Below are positions 1-6,350 of a DNA stretch of 20,562 nucleotides, piece after piece. The notes under the pieces were generated by a model that was not told where the DNA came from, searched no databases, and was given only the letters and a program-made list of their open reading frames with translations. The position numbers were made by a program, and so were the translations under genes. Position 1 is the first letter of the stretch. Each line of letters begins with the position of its first letter. The DNA is from a virus, in the IMG/VR virus record IMGVR_UViG_3300008108_004511, positions 1-20,562 of that record; one strand, written 5' to 3'.

Positions 1-72
1 TTTAAAGCGATGTGGTTGAAGAAGTTCGACGAATTGTTTTTGAATGCCGACCAGCTCTTCTTGAAGAGCTGA
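1..72 (+). CDS. 3' end of unidentified protein (partial)
   Basis: Frame 1 is open from the first base of the window to a TGA at 70-72 and encodes 23 residues beginning FKAMWLKKFDELF. The segment is too short to assign a function. The MW-containing helix resembles the last helix of SPASM-type radical SAM proteins (compare SEMWLSDKHVETI in the next gene), but no cysteines follow, so this is only a hint. The last 20 bases of the ORF form a near-perfect palindrome (52-71), described separately. Confidence 0.55.
   Translation, partial: FKAMWLKKFDELFLNADQLFLKS
52..71 (+). repeat. 20-bp palindrome/hairpin at gene end
   Basis: Bases 52-60 (CAGCTCTTC) and 63-71 (GAAGAGCTG) are perfect inverted repeats separated by TT. 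As RNA this folds into about 8 bp with a four-base loop. No T-run follows, so it is not a standard intrinsic terminator. It overlaps the last codons of the upstream gene and abuts the late-promoter-like octamer at 71-78. It may slow or end upstream transcription or stabilise an mRNA 3' end. Confidence 0.5.
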
Positions 73-78
73 TAAATA
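71..78 (+). promoter_or_regulatory. Probable T4-type late promoter (GATAAATA)
   Basis: GATAAATA differs at one base from the T4 late octamer TATAAATA, which is present exactly at three other places in the window. A start a few bases downstream would give a leader of about 25 bases carrying the GAGGTG ribosome site of the radical SAM gene. Confidence 0.45.
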
Positions 79-107
79 ACCTCAGTATCAAACACGTGAG
101 GTGAATT

Positions 108-1121
108 TTGTCGACATTTATTCGTTCTAGGTTAAAAGCATATCAAATCCAGCGCTTGGCTATCGACCTTTTTGGGTTCTGTAATGCCAAGTGCTGGTAT
201 TGTCCTGTCAGGTACATTCCTCAACCAGAATCTGGTATGAAGCAGATGCCGATTGAGGACGTCGAGAAGATCTTTCGAAAACTTATTGTCGAACGAGAGA
301 CACCAAACGGAGTCGTCAGTCCAGATTTTGATCTCTTTCTGACCACACACTACAGTGAAGTGCTGCTGTACAAAGACTTCGAGAAGCTACTCGAACTGGC
401 AAAGCACTATGGTCTGAAGACTTTCATTCTGAGCAACGGTGTCAATCTGACTCCTGATAAACTCGATATCATCAACAAGTATACTCCTTCTGTCATTCAA
501 GAAATCGCACTGAACATTCCTGCATATGAAAATGCAGAAGTCTGGTCGAAGAGATCAGGATTTCCTGCCAAGCGATTCGATGATATGATGGAGAATCTTG
601 AAAACCTGCATAATCATGCCGTAACTCGCAAACTTGCAGGAAGAGTGAAGCTTATCGTCAACGGTGTCAACGAACTCTCATTTAAGACAGGATCTTTGAA
701 GAAAGGCCCGAAGTTTGAAGAGCTTGGCATCGATCTCGACTTACAGACTGGAGAGCATCAGAGGCAAGTAGATATTGCCACGAAACTGTTCCCTAAGTTT
801 GATATAGAAAAGTCTGATCTGATTGATCGTACCGGTCTTATCGCTCAGTATATTACTGAAGAAGACTACATGAAAGATCGTATGAAGAATCGTACTGTCG
901 TAGGTTGTCAAAACTGGGGTGATCGCAACTATGAGTGGCTGAGTATCAACTCGAGTGGAGATGCCATTCTCTGTTGCAATGACTATAACTTCGACTATAT
1001 TTTTGGTAATGTTCTTGAACAAGAACTCTCCGAGATGTGGTTGAGTGATAAGCACGTCGAGACCATCGACAGAGCATATAATAACATTTGTACGAAGTGT
1101 AGCGCCTCAGTTACGAAGTAG
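108..1121 (+). CDS. Radical SAM protein with SPASM-type C-terminal cluster
   Basis: This is a 337-aa enzyme. The radical SAM motif Cx3Cx2C is at C25, C29 and C32 (FCNAKCWYC), which ligates the 4Fe-4S cluster that cleaves S-adenosylmethionine. The C-terminal part carries further cysteines at C267, C289-C290, C328 and C331 around a G-D-A-I-L-C-C motif, as in SPASM domains that bind auxiliary Fe-S clusters. SPASM enzymes usually modify peptides or proteins, but the substrate here is unknown and no small precursor peptide is obvious beside it. The start is TTG at 108, preceded by GAGGTG at 98-103. The next in-frame Met lies beyond the cluster motif, so the TTG or a similar non-ATG start is needed. 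The stop overlaps the late promoter of the curli-like operon. Confidence is high for the family and low for the role. Confidence 0.85.
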   Translation: MSTFIRSRLKAYQIQRLAIDLFGFCNAKCWYCPVRYIPQPESGMKQMPIEDVEKIFRKLIVERETPNGVVSPDFDLFLTTHYSEVLLYKDFEKLLELAKHYGLKTFILSNGVNLTPDKLDIINKYTPSVIQEIALNIPAYENAEVWSKRSGFPAKRFDDMMENLENLHNHAVTRKLAGRVKLIVNGVNELSFKTGSLKKGPKFEELGIDLDLQTGEHQRQVDIATKLFPKFDIEKSDLIDRTGLIAQYITEEDYMKDRMKNRTVVGCQNWGDRNYEWLSINSSGDAILCCNDYNFDYIFGNVLEQELSEMWLSDKHVETIDRAYNNICTKCSASVTK

Positions 1122-1129
1122 TATAAATA
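1122..1129 (+). promoter_or_regulatory. T4-type late promoter TATAAATA, drives curli-like operon
   Basis: This is an exact match to the T4 late promoter octamer, which is recognised by host RNA polymerase with gp55 and gp33 in T4. It overlaps the stop codon of the radical SAM gene. Late transcripts start about five or six bases downstream, which places +1 at or next to the ATG at 1135. No Shine-Dalgarno sequence precedes that ATG, so the transcript is probably leaderless. Confidence 0.7.
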
Positions 1130-1134
1130 GTTGT

Positions 1135-1422
1135 ATGAACTACGACGCTATTTTTAAATTGATTGCTGATGTCGGATTCCCTATCGCAGCTGCGCTGATT
1201 GCTGGGGTTTTTGTTTACTTCGTCATTAATTATATTTTAGAAAGTGTTGTGAAAGCCATTAAGGGTATGCAAGGTATTATCATGGGACTCGACAATCGAG
1301 TTCGAACGATGAACCATGACATTATCCGAATGGATGCGGTTGTAAGTTCGGCACTAGGACTGAAACCGGATCTGGATCGTATCGCTCGAGCCGACGGGAA
1401 GAACGATGCGAGAAAAGATTAA
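1135..1422 (+). CDS. Small one-helix membrane protein (YvrJ/holin-like), copy 1
   Basis: This 95-aa protein begins MNYDAIFKLIADVGFPIAAA. A short amphipathic N-terminus with the VGFPI motif leads into one membrane helix (about residues 15-40) and then a charged, probably coiled-coil tail (DNRVRTMNHDIIRMD). The plan resembles YvrJ-family and BhlA-like holin proteins, though no function is established. I chose ATG 1135 because it follows the late promoter directly and the N-terminus then aligns with the next gene; in-frame upstream codons lie inside the radical SAM gene. The stop overlaps the start of the paralogue by one base (TAATG). It could be a holin candidate, since the endolysin in this window has no signal peptide, or a membrane partner of the curli-like system. 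Confidence 0.75.
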   Translation: MNYDAIFKLIADVGFPIAAALIAGVFVYFVINYILESVVKAIKGMQGIIMGLDNRVRTMNHDIIRMDAVVSSALGLKPDLDRIARADGKNDARKD

Positions 1423-1685
1423 TGGATTTAAATACGGTTGCTGAACTTGTAAAACAATATGGTTTTCCTATTGTCTCCTCGGTGGGTATGGGATATTTTG
1501 TATGGTTTATCTACAAGTTCGTTACAGATAAATTAATGCCATTGATTGGTGAGACAAACGCTATTTTGATTGCTCTCATTGATCGTGTTCGCATGCTTGA
1601 TAATGATATGATTCGGTTACAACAGAAGGTGAGTGTAGTATTGCAGATAAAGGAAGATCACGATGAATATAAATCTAAAGATTGA
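1422..1685 (+). CDS. Small one-helix membrane protein (YvrJ/holin-like), copy 2
   Basis: This 87-aa paralogue of the preceding protein shares YGFPI before the membrane helix (about residues 15-37) and a tail with the same rhythm (LIDRVRMLDNDMIRLQQKV against LDNRVRTMNHDIIRMDAVV). It appears to have arisen by tandem duplication followed by divergence. The tail shows heptad-like spacing, so a homo- or hetero-oligomer is plausible. The ATG overlaps the previous stop (TAATG), which implies translational coupling. Its function is unknown; holin or antiholin pairing or an envelope adaptor are both possible. Confidence 0.75.
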   Translation: MDLNTVAELVKQYGFPIVSSVGMGYFVWFIYKFVTDKLMPLIGETNAILIALIDRVRMLDNDMIRLQQKVSVVLQIKEDHDEYKSKD

Positions 1686-1809
1686 AATCATTAAGATCTT
1701 CTCGCTTGAGTTTAGTCTTTCTTCTGAAAAGAAAAAGGAAGAAGAAAGTGTCGAAGAAACTAGCAATATTGACGTTATTGATATGCTTCAGCGCGCCGGC
1801 AAAAGCTGA
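1663..1809 (+). CDS. Short overlapping ORF, 48 aa, charged
   Basis: ATG 1663 has a good ribosome site (AGGAAG at 1651-1656, about 8 bases away) and opens a 48-codon frame ending in TGA at 1807-1809. It fills the space between the second small membrane protein (ends 1685) and csgF (starts 1748), overlapping both in another frame. The product starts MNINLKIEIIKIFSLEF and continues into a Lys/Glu-rich stretch, with no signal peptide or cysteines. It resembles nothing I recognise. It may be a genuine small protein, or only a coupling ORF that carries ribosomes to the csgF start. Confidence 0.45.
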   Translation: MNINLKIEIIKIFSLEFSLSSEKKKEEESVEETSNIDVIDMLQRAGKS

Positions 1810-2194
1810 TCCGATTGTACAACAGTTTAAAAGTCCTTCCTTCAATGGATATGGATGGTCACAACATGTGCAAGCAATCGATGCGCAAGAGCGTTCTCGT
1901 GAGCAAGCAATCAAAGATGCCGAAGCCGCAAAGCTAGCTCTTGCGAGATCCGAAGCAGCTAACACTCCGCTTGCCAAGTTTATGGCACTGTTTACATCTC
2001 AGGTATATGCTCAGCTGGCGACGCAGCTTTCAAACAATCTTTTTGCTGAAGGTTCTGCTCAACAGGGCATATTCACCCTCGATGGTAATACGATTAGCTA
2101 TGTAAAAACTGGTACATCAGTGACGTTGACGGTTGTCGACAAAGCTGGTAATACGACAGTCGTGACTGTTCCTATCGCAACCTTTGGGTTCTAA
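1748..2194 (+). CDS. csgF: CsgF-like curli assembly protein
   Basis: This 148-aa secreted protein has a signal peptide at residues 1-20 ending AKA, before DPIVQQFKSPSFNG. That segment matches the N-terminus of mature E. coli CsgF (TFQFRNPNFGG), which inserts into the CsgG channel. The C-terminal half (FTSQVYAQLATQLSNNLF, then an IFTLDGNTISYV strand and VTLTVVDKAGNTTVVTVPI) matches the CsgF pattern of FTQAIQSQILGGLLS, DYIVDI and LNVTDRKTGQTSTIQV. CsgF couples curlin secretion to surface nucleation. The middle (about residues 40-75) is a longer Ala/Glu/Lys-rich helix. I chose the GTG start at 1748 because AAGGA lies 8 bases upstream and the signal peptide begins there; the open frame extends back to a TTG at 1682 that would add a basic, non-leader stretch. 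The csgG gene follows after 9 bases. Confidence 0.87.
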   Translation: MSKKLAILTLLICFSAPAKADPIVQQFKSPSFNGYGWSQHVQAIDAQERSREQAIKDAEAAKLALARSEAANTPLAKFMALFTSQVYAQLATQLSNNLFAEGSAQQGIFTLDGNTISYVKTGTSVTLTVVDKAGNTTVVTVPIATFGF

Positions 2195-2203
2195 GGAAAA
2201 GCC

Positions 2204-3028
2204 ATGAAAAAACTACTCTTGCTTCCAATACTTCTTGCAACATCTGGTTGCATAGGCGGAATGCATCCTCATCTGAATCAGTCATATCTTCTACGAGAAG
2301 ATGCTGAGGTAGAAAGATTTGCAAATCCTAAGTTGTTTAAAAATCTACCAGAGCTCGATGGACAAGTGATTCCTATCGCTATCTACTCGTTCACTGATAG
2401 AACAGGACAACGTAAACCTTCTGCTACTCAAGCCAGCTTCTCGACGGCGGTAACTCAAGGCGCCGATGCTTATGTTATCAAAACATTGGCAGATACTGGC
2501 GATGGCAAGTGGTTTCGTCCAGTCGAACGCGTAGGTATCGATTCTCTTATTAAAGAACGTCAGCTTGTAAGGCAGATGAGAGAACAGCAACTCGGAGAAG
2601 GTGCAGAACCACTTCCTCCTCTCATGGTTGCAGGTATCATTCTTGAAGGCGGTATTATTGACTATAGTTCAAATACCAAGACTGGTGGTAACGGTGCACG
2701 ATTCCTTGGAATTGGTCCTTATCAGCAGTACGCAGAAGATCAAGTTACTATTAGTATGCGACTCGTCTCAGTACAGACAGGTGAAGTCCTCACCTCTGTC
2801 ACTGTTGAGAAGAATCTGCTCTCTACATCCGAGGGAGTGACAGCATTTAAATTCTTTGACATGGCAACAAAAGCTTTTGAATTTGATGGACAACAAACAT
2901 CGAATGAAGCTGGTAGTTATGCGATCCGTTCAGCCATAGAAACGGCCGTTGTGGAATTGATCAAGGATGGTGAACGTAAAGGTCTATGGAGATTTAAGCA
3001 AAAGGAAACAACAAATGAAGTTAAGTAA
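2204..3028 (+). CDS. csgG: CsgG-like outer-membrane curli secretion channel (lipoprotein)
   Basis: This 274-aa protein is a full-length match to CsgG (E. coli, 277 aa). Residues 1-15 are a lipoprotein signal ending LLATSG|C16, so the mature protein should be acylated at Cys16 and sent to the outer membrane. Recognisable CsgG segments include YSFTDRTGQRKPS, ASFSTAVTQGADAYV, KWFRPVERVGIDSLIKERQ, PLMVAGIILEGGIIDYSSN, TKTGGNGARFLGIG, TGEVLTSVTVEKNLLS and the C-terminal SAIETAVVELIKDG. In E. coli nine subunits form the ungated pore for curlin export. In the constriction loop the phage protein keeps Phe79 of F-S-T-A-V but has Ser/Ala where E. coli has Tyr and Asn, and one extra residue. AAGGAAA precedes the ATG. 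The last 14 bases overlap the start of the curlin-like gene. Confidence 0.93.
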   Translation: MKKLLLLPILLATSGCIGGMHPHLNQSYLLREDAEVERFANPKLFKNLPELDGQVIPIAIYSFTDRTGQRKPSATQASFSTAVTQGADAYVIKTLADTGDGKWFRPVERVGIDSLIKERQLVRQMREQQLGEGAEPLPPLMVAGIILEGGIIDYSSNTKTGGNGARFLGIGPYQQYAEDQVTISMRLVSVQTGEVLTSVTVEKNLLSTSEGVTAFKFFDMATKAFEFDGQQTSNEAGSYAIRSAIETAVVELIKDGERKGLWRFKQKETTNEVK

Positions 3029-3788
3029 AGCTTTATTCGTTGGCGCTGCTCTTCTTTATGGAACATCTGCGGTTGCACAAACAGTGCTACCAACAGCCCC
3101 AACACCACCAACAATCGTAACTACCTCTCCGAATGAAGTGACTGCAGCCGCAGTTGCAACCACCAACAAGGTGTATATTGATCAAGAAGGCGGAAACGTT
3201 GATGTTAACATTGTTCAGACAGGCACTGCCAACATTATTGGCGATTCTGGTGATCCTATCTACCTACGCGGCGATAATCAAAGTGTCATCGCTGTACAAA
3301 CAGGTAACGGAAACCAACTCTACATGGGAATCGTATCCGCAACTGGAGGCACAGGAGTTGCCACAGCTACAATACGCCAAATCGGCGACCTAAATACTGC
3401 AGACATTCGTTGCGGTACTTTAGTATCTGACGCGATCTGTAATCAGTTCGATATGAACGCTCGCTTTACTGGCGATTCAAACTCTCTTGTGTTCCATGGT
3501 TCGGGTGCAAATATCCGTAACTCGATGGATATCACTGGTGATAACAACACGTTCAATATCGACGCGCTGTCACCAAATGCTACGCAGACTGTTCTTGTCA
3601 CAGGTGACTACAATGACTTCGACGTGACACAAACAGGTCTCGGCGGAACATTTGGACATTCGCTCTATGTGAATCTTACAGGTACACTGAACACCATTAC
3701 AACCCAGCAATACGGAGCTTCGGAAACCGTAATCAATCTTAAGTCGACGGGTTCAAATGGTACGTTTAATATCAAGACTGGCCATTAA
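3015..3788 (+). CDS. Secreted curlin-like repeat protein (putative amyloid subunit)
   Basis: This 257-aa protein has a signal peptide at residues 1-21 (LLYGTSAVA|Q), a Pro/Thr-rich spacer (24-40) and then degenerate curlin-type repeats. Each repeat has the G-x-x-N-x-(5)-Q-x-G rhythm: DVNIVQTGTAN, QSVIAVQTGNGNQ, TIRQIGDLNTADI, ITGDNNTFNI, VTGDYNDFDVTQTG and LTGTLNTITTQQ. Curlin repeats in CsgA and CsgB stack into a cross-beta solenoid. Position directly after csgG makes it the natural export substrate. The start at ATG 3015 is supported by AAAGGA at 3001-3006. Two cysteines (C133, C142) sit between repeats and could form a disulfide. The 3' end overlaps the FecR gene by 32 bases. It could act as either a major subunit or a nucleator; these cannot be told apart here. 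Confidence 0.75.
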   Translation: MKLSKALFVGAALLYGTSAVAQTVLPTAPTPPTIVTTSPNEVTAAAVATTNKVYIDQEGGNVDVNIVQTGTANIIGDSGDPIYLRGDNQSVIAVQTGNGNQLYMGIVSATGGTGVATATIRQIGDLNTADIRCGTLVSDAICNQFDMNARFTGDSNSLVFHGSGANIRNSMDITGDNNTFNIDALSPNATQTVLVTGDYNDFDVTQTGLGGTFGHSLYVNLTGTLNTITTQQYGASETVINLKSTGSNGTFNIKTGH

Positions 3789-4893
3789 TCTCTTACTTCT
3801 GATATCGGTTCCCGCCTTTGCAGGCGTGGGATCGATATCAGAGTTTCAGGGCGGAGGTTCCGTGAAGCGTGGTGCAAAGGTCGCACCTGCTGCTAAAGGC
3901 TCGAGTATCGAAAAGAACGATACCGTCTCTACCAATTCTCAGGGTAGATTTAAGATTCGATTCGTCGATGCCACCACAGTTAACATCACACAAAATTCAA
4001 GGTTAGTCATCGATGATTTCGTCTATGATGGAAACAATAAGAGCAAAGGCAAGCTTGGTCTTAAGCTGGCTTTGGGAACTGCGAGATATACTTCTGGTGG
4101 CATTGCTCATGGCAACGCTCGCGGTGTTGGTATACGGACACCCACCGCAACGATTGCCGTAAGAGGCACAGACTTTGTCATGTCAGTCGATGAGGCCGGC
4201 AGATCGACTGTTGTCCTCGTTCCAGAATGTTATAACGATAAAGATATTACAAAGATCAACTTCGAATGCCCGTCTGGAGCTATCGATGTTATCACTGCTG
4301 CAGGTATCGTGACTCTGACTCAGCCATTCCAAGCAACGATGGTCGAGAATTCTTACGCTCCTCCTGCTCCTCCGGTCGTAATTAACCCTGCAATGAAGGG
4401 TATGGACAACAATATTCAGATCTCTCCTCTCGAAACAGACGATGGACAATCACTCATCAACGCTGCTCGCGAATCACTCAAGAAATTTGTCAATCCTGCA
4501 AAAGCCGCATCTGATGACAACCAAGATCCAAATACCGGTGGAGACGGCGTAGAAGAAGTCGCAGTTGCTACTCTTCGTTTGCCTACTCAAGATGAACTTC
4601 AAAATATCTATGCAGAGTATAATTCTGGTGCAAGACCGACAGAAACTATCTACACAAACGTATCTCCTACTTTCAAGAAACAACTGCAAGTCGGATGGGT
4701 ATACTCGAGAATCTCAGAGGATAAGAATCAATCTGTGATCGTATGGTTACCAAAAGACACAGAAATTCAACTCGTTTCTGTACAGAATGGAATCGTCGAC
4801 GCCTACAATTTTATGGATGATAAATGGACTACGACAGGTACAGGTAGACCACAAGGAAATATCACCGTAATACAAGAGTCAGGTGCAAGATGA
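3757..4893 (+). CDS. Secreted FecR-domain protein
   Basis: This 378-aa protein has a signal peptide at residues 1-22 (LLLLISVPAFA|G) followed by a FecR domain (about 24-150). The domain shows the family's succession of strands: KGSSIEKNDTVSTNSQGRF, VNITQNSRLVIDDF, LKLALGTARY, VGIRTPTATIAVRGTDF and VDEAGRSTVVLV. The rest (about 160-378) has no domain I recognise and includes Pro-rich and acidic stretches. Classical FecR relays signals from TonB-dependent receptors to FecI sigma factors, but many secreted FecR proteins lie beside CHASE2 cyclases or surface proteins, as here. No FecI or TonB receptor is visible. The ATG at 3757 lies 32 bases inside the curlin gene with no clear ribosome site, so it probably depends on coupling. 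The stop overlaps the next start (ATGA). Confidence 0.82.
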   Translation: MVRLISRLAINLLLLISVPAFAGVGSISEFQGGGSVKRGAKVAPAAKGSSIEKNDTVSTNSQGRFKIRFVDATTVNITQNSRLVIDDFVYDGNNKSKGKLGLKLALGTARYTSGGIAHGNARGVGIRTPTATIAVRGTDFVMSVDEAGRSTVVLVPECYNDKDITKINFECPSGAIDVITAAGIVTLTQPFQATMVENSYAPPAPPVVINPAMKGMDNNIQISPLETDDGQSLINAARESLKKFVNPAKAASDDNQDPNTGGDGVEEVAVATLRLPTQDELQNIYAEYNSGARPTETIYTNVSPTFKKQLQVGWVYSRISEDKNQSVIVWLPKDTEIQLVSVQNGIVDAYNFMDDKWTTTGTGRPQGNITVIQESGAR

Positions 4894-6350
4894 TCAGATG
4901 GATCTTAACACTACTACTGTTAACGTTTAGCGTACAGTTAAATGCGCAGACGCCTTCGAACTATGGTTTCGAAGATGGAACTTATGCAGGTTGGACAGTT
5001 TCTAACGGATCCACCACACTTCGAACGAGTTGGTCAGATTCTGGTCAGGGAGTTCAAGTGACAACTGGCATGCAAAACTATTGCCCAGGTGGAGGTAAGT
5101 GCTGGACAATTACACCTTATGGTTCTTATATGATATCGGTCCAAGCAGGAGGAAGTTCTCCTCAATTCAATACAGCCATGACTACGCTTGGTCTAAGCTC
5201 AACCGATATTACAACCATTCGAAATACGATCTATTCGAATGGGTCAATGTATCCTACGAATGCTTCGTCTGTGAGTAGAACCGTATTCCTACAAGCCGGA
5301 ATTACATACACGTTTGGCTGGCAATATCTGTCGACCGACTATGTTCCTTACAACGACGGCTCGATGATTACGTTGACGAATGGACCAGGAATTCCAACTT
5401 TAAACGGTCAGACACAGAATTATGCTCTGCTCGGATTTACCAATCAAGGAACTGGTAACTATTCAGTAGGATCTTATGGTGCCACTGGTTGGCAACTCGC
5501 CGTGTTTACTGTACCGACTGATGGCAACTATACGCTCGGCTTCTCGTCATTCAATCTTGGTGACACAGCTCTTTCTCCTATCTTGTTCATCGACCAGTTG
5601 CAAGGAACAACAACTCTGAATGGAACCACGTTTAATCCTATAGCTCCAAACGAAGGATCGTCTGCACCGACCACACCTCCACCTCCACCTCCAGCGCCTG
5701 CATATCCTGCTGTATCGATTACGACTAATCAGACTATTAAGCTTGGCCAGACGAATGCTATTACAAGTAACTCGATTTACATTCAAAATATCGGCGATAA
5801 TAATACCGTCAACGTCGAACAGTTCTCAAGGTTTAATGCCATCAGAGGTGTTAACGGTTCTCAAGACATGTTAATTAATGGTAGCAACAACAATATTACT
5901 ATTAATCAAGGCACTGCTACTACCGTTCTCGGAAACAATCTTGCCGAAGTGTCTGTCACTGGTAATAATAACACCGTATCTCTTACACAACAAAATAATG
6001 GTAAGTATACAGAGCTGGTAATGAATGGAACGGGAAATCAACTGACTGCTCAGCAGAAAGATGCCGGTGGAAAGTATGCGTTCTTCAATATCTTAGGTAA
6101 CTCGAATGTAATTACTACTTTGCAACAAGGCACAGGTAATCACTTCTTAGATATCAGCGCACCTTATGGCGGATTGAATGCAACCATCACTCAATCTGGT
6201 GCTTCACAAAAGCTGTTTCAACTGATAATAAATAATCCAGGAATTGGAGTCACTGTATCGCAAACTGCTGCGAGTGCTACTGACTCCGCTTCAATGACAA
6301 TAACATGCGCGACAGGACCTTGCAGTGGGTACAGCTACACAAAAAATTAA
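4890..6350 (+). CDS. Secreted adhesin-like protein: beta-sandwich plus curlin-like repeats
   Basis: This 486-aa protein has a signal peptide at residues 1-19 (TFSVQLNA|Q). Residues 22-245 look like a jelly-roll beta-sandwich of the kind used in carbohydrate binding or surface proteins: the opening NYGFEDGTYAGWTVSNGS is a typical N-terminal strand pair, with FTVPTDGNYTLGF and LFIDQLQ near its end. A proline-rich linker (about 258-272, PPPPPP) leads to repeats at about 290-455 with the G-x-x-N-x-(5)-Q pattern: YIQNIGDNNTVNVEQF, LINGSNNNITINQG, VSVTGNNNTVSLTQQ, LVMNGTGNQLTAQQ, ILGNSNVITTLQQG and LNATITQSGA. The repeats could co-polymerise with the curlin-like protein and display the sandwich domain. 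Two C-terminal cysteines (C473, C478) end the protein. AGGTG at 4881-4885 precedes the ATG. The last 26 bases overlap the cyclase gene. Confidence 0.75.
   Translation: MIRWILTLLLLTFSVQLNAQTPSNYGFEDGTYAGWTVSNGSTTLRTSWSDSGQGVQVTTGMQNYCPGGGKCWTITPYGSYMISVQAGGSSPQFNTAMTTLGLSSTDITTIRNTIYSNGSMYPTNASSVSRTVFLQAGITYTFGWQYLSTDYVPYNDGSMITLTNGPGIPTLNGQTQNYALLGFTNQGTGNYSVGSYGATGWQLAVFTVPTDGNYTLGFSSFNLGDTALSPILFIDQLQGTTTLNGTTFNPIAPNEGSSAPTTPPPPPPAPAYPAVSITTNQTIKLGQTNAITSNSIYIQNIGDNNTVNVEQFSRFNAIRGVNGSQDMLINGSNNNITINQGTATTVLGNNLAEVSVTGNNNTVSLTQQNNGKYTELVMNGTGNQLTAQQKDAGGKYAFFNILGNSNVITTLQQGTGNHFLDISAPYGGLNATITQSGASQKLFQLIINNPGIGVTVSQTAASATDSASMTITCATGPCSGYSYTKN

Noticed and set aside
1668-1675. TATAAATC, a near match to the late promoter upstream of csgF.
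   Set aside because: One mismatch at the last base, and located inside a coding region where AT-rich codons give such matches by chance. Not enough to call a second operon promoter.
5640-5760. Repeat-rich cct/cca tract as a microsatellite or recombination site.
   Set aside because: It encodes the polyproline linker of the adhesin and is explained by protein composition.
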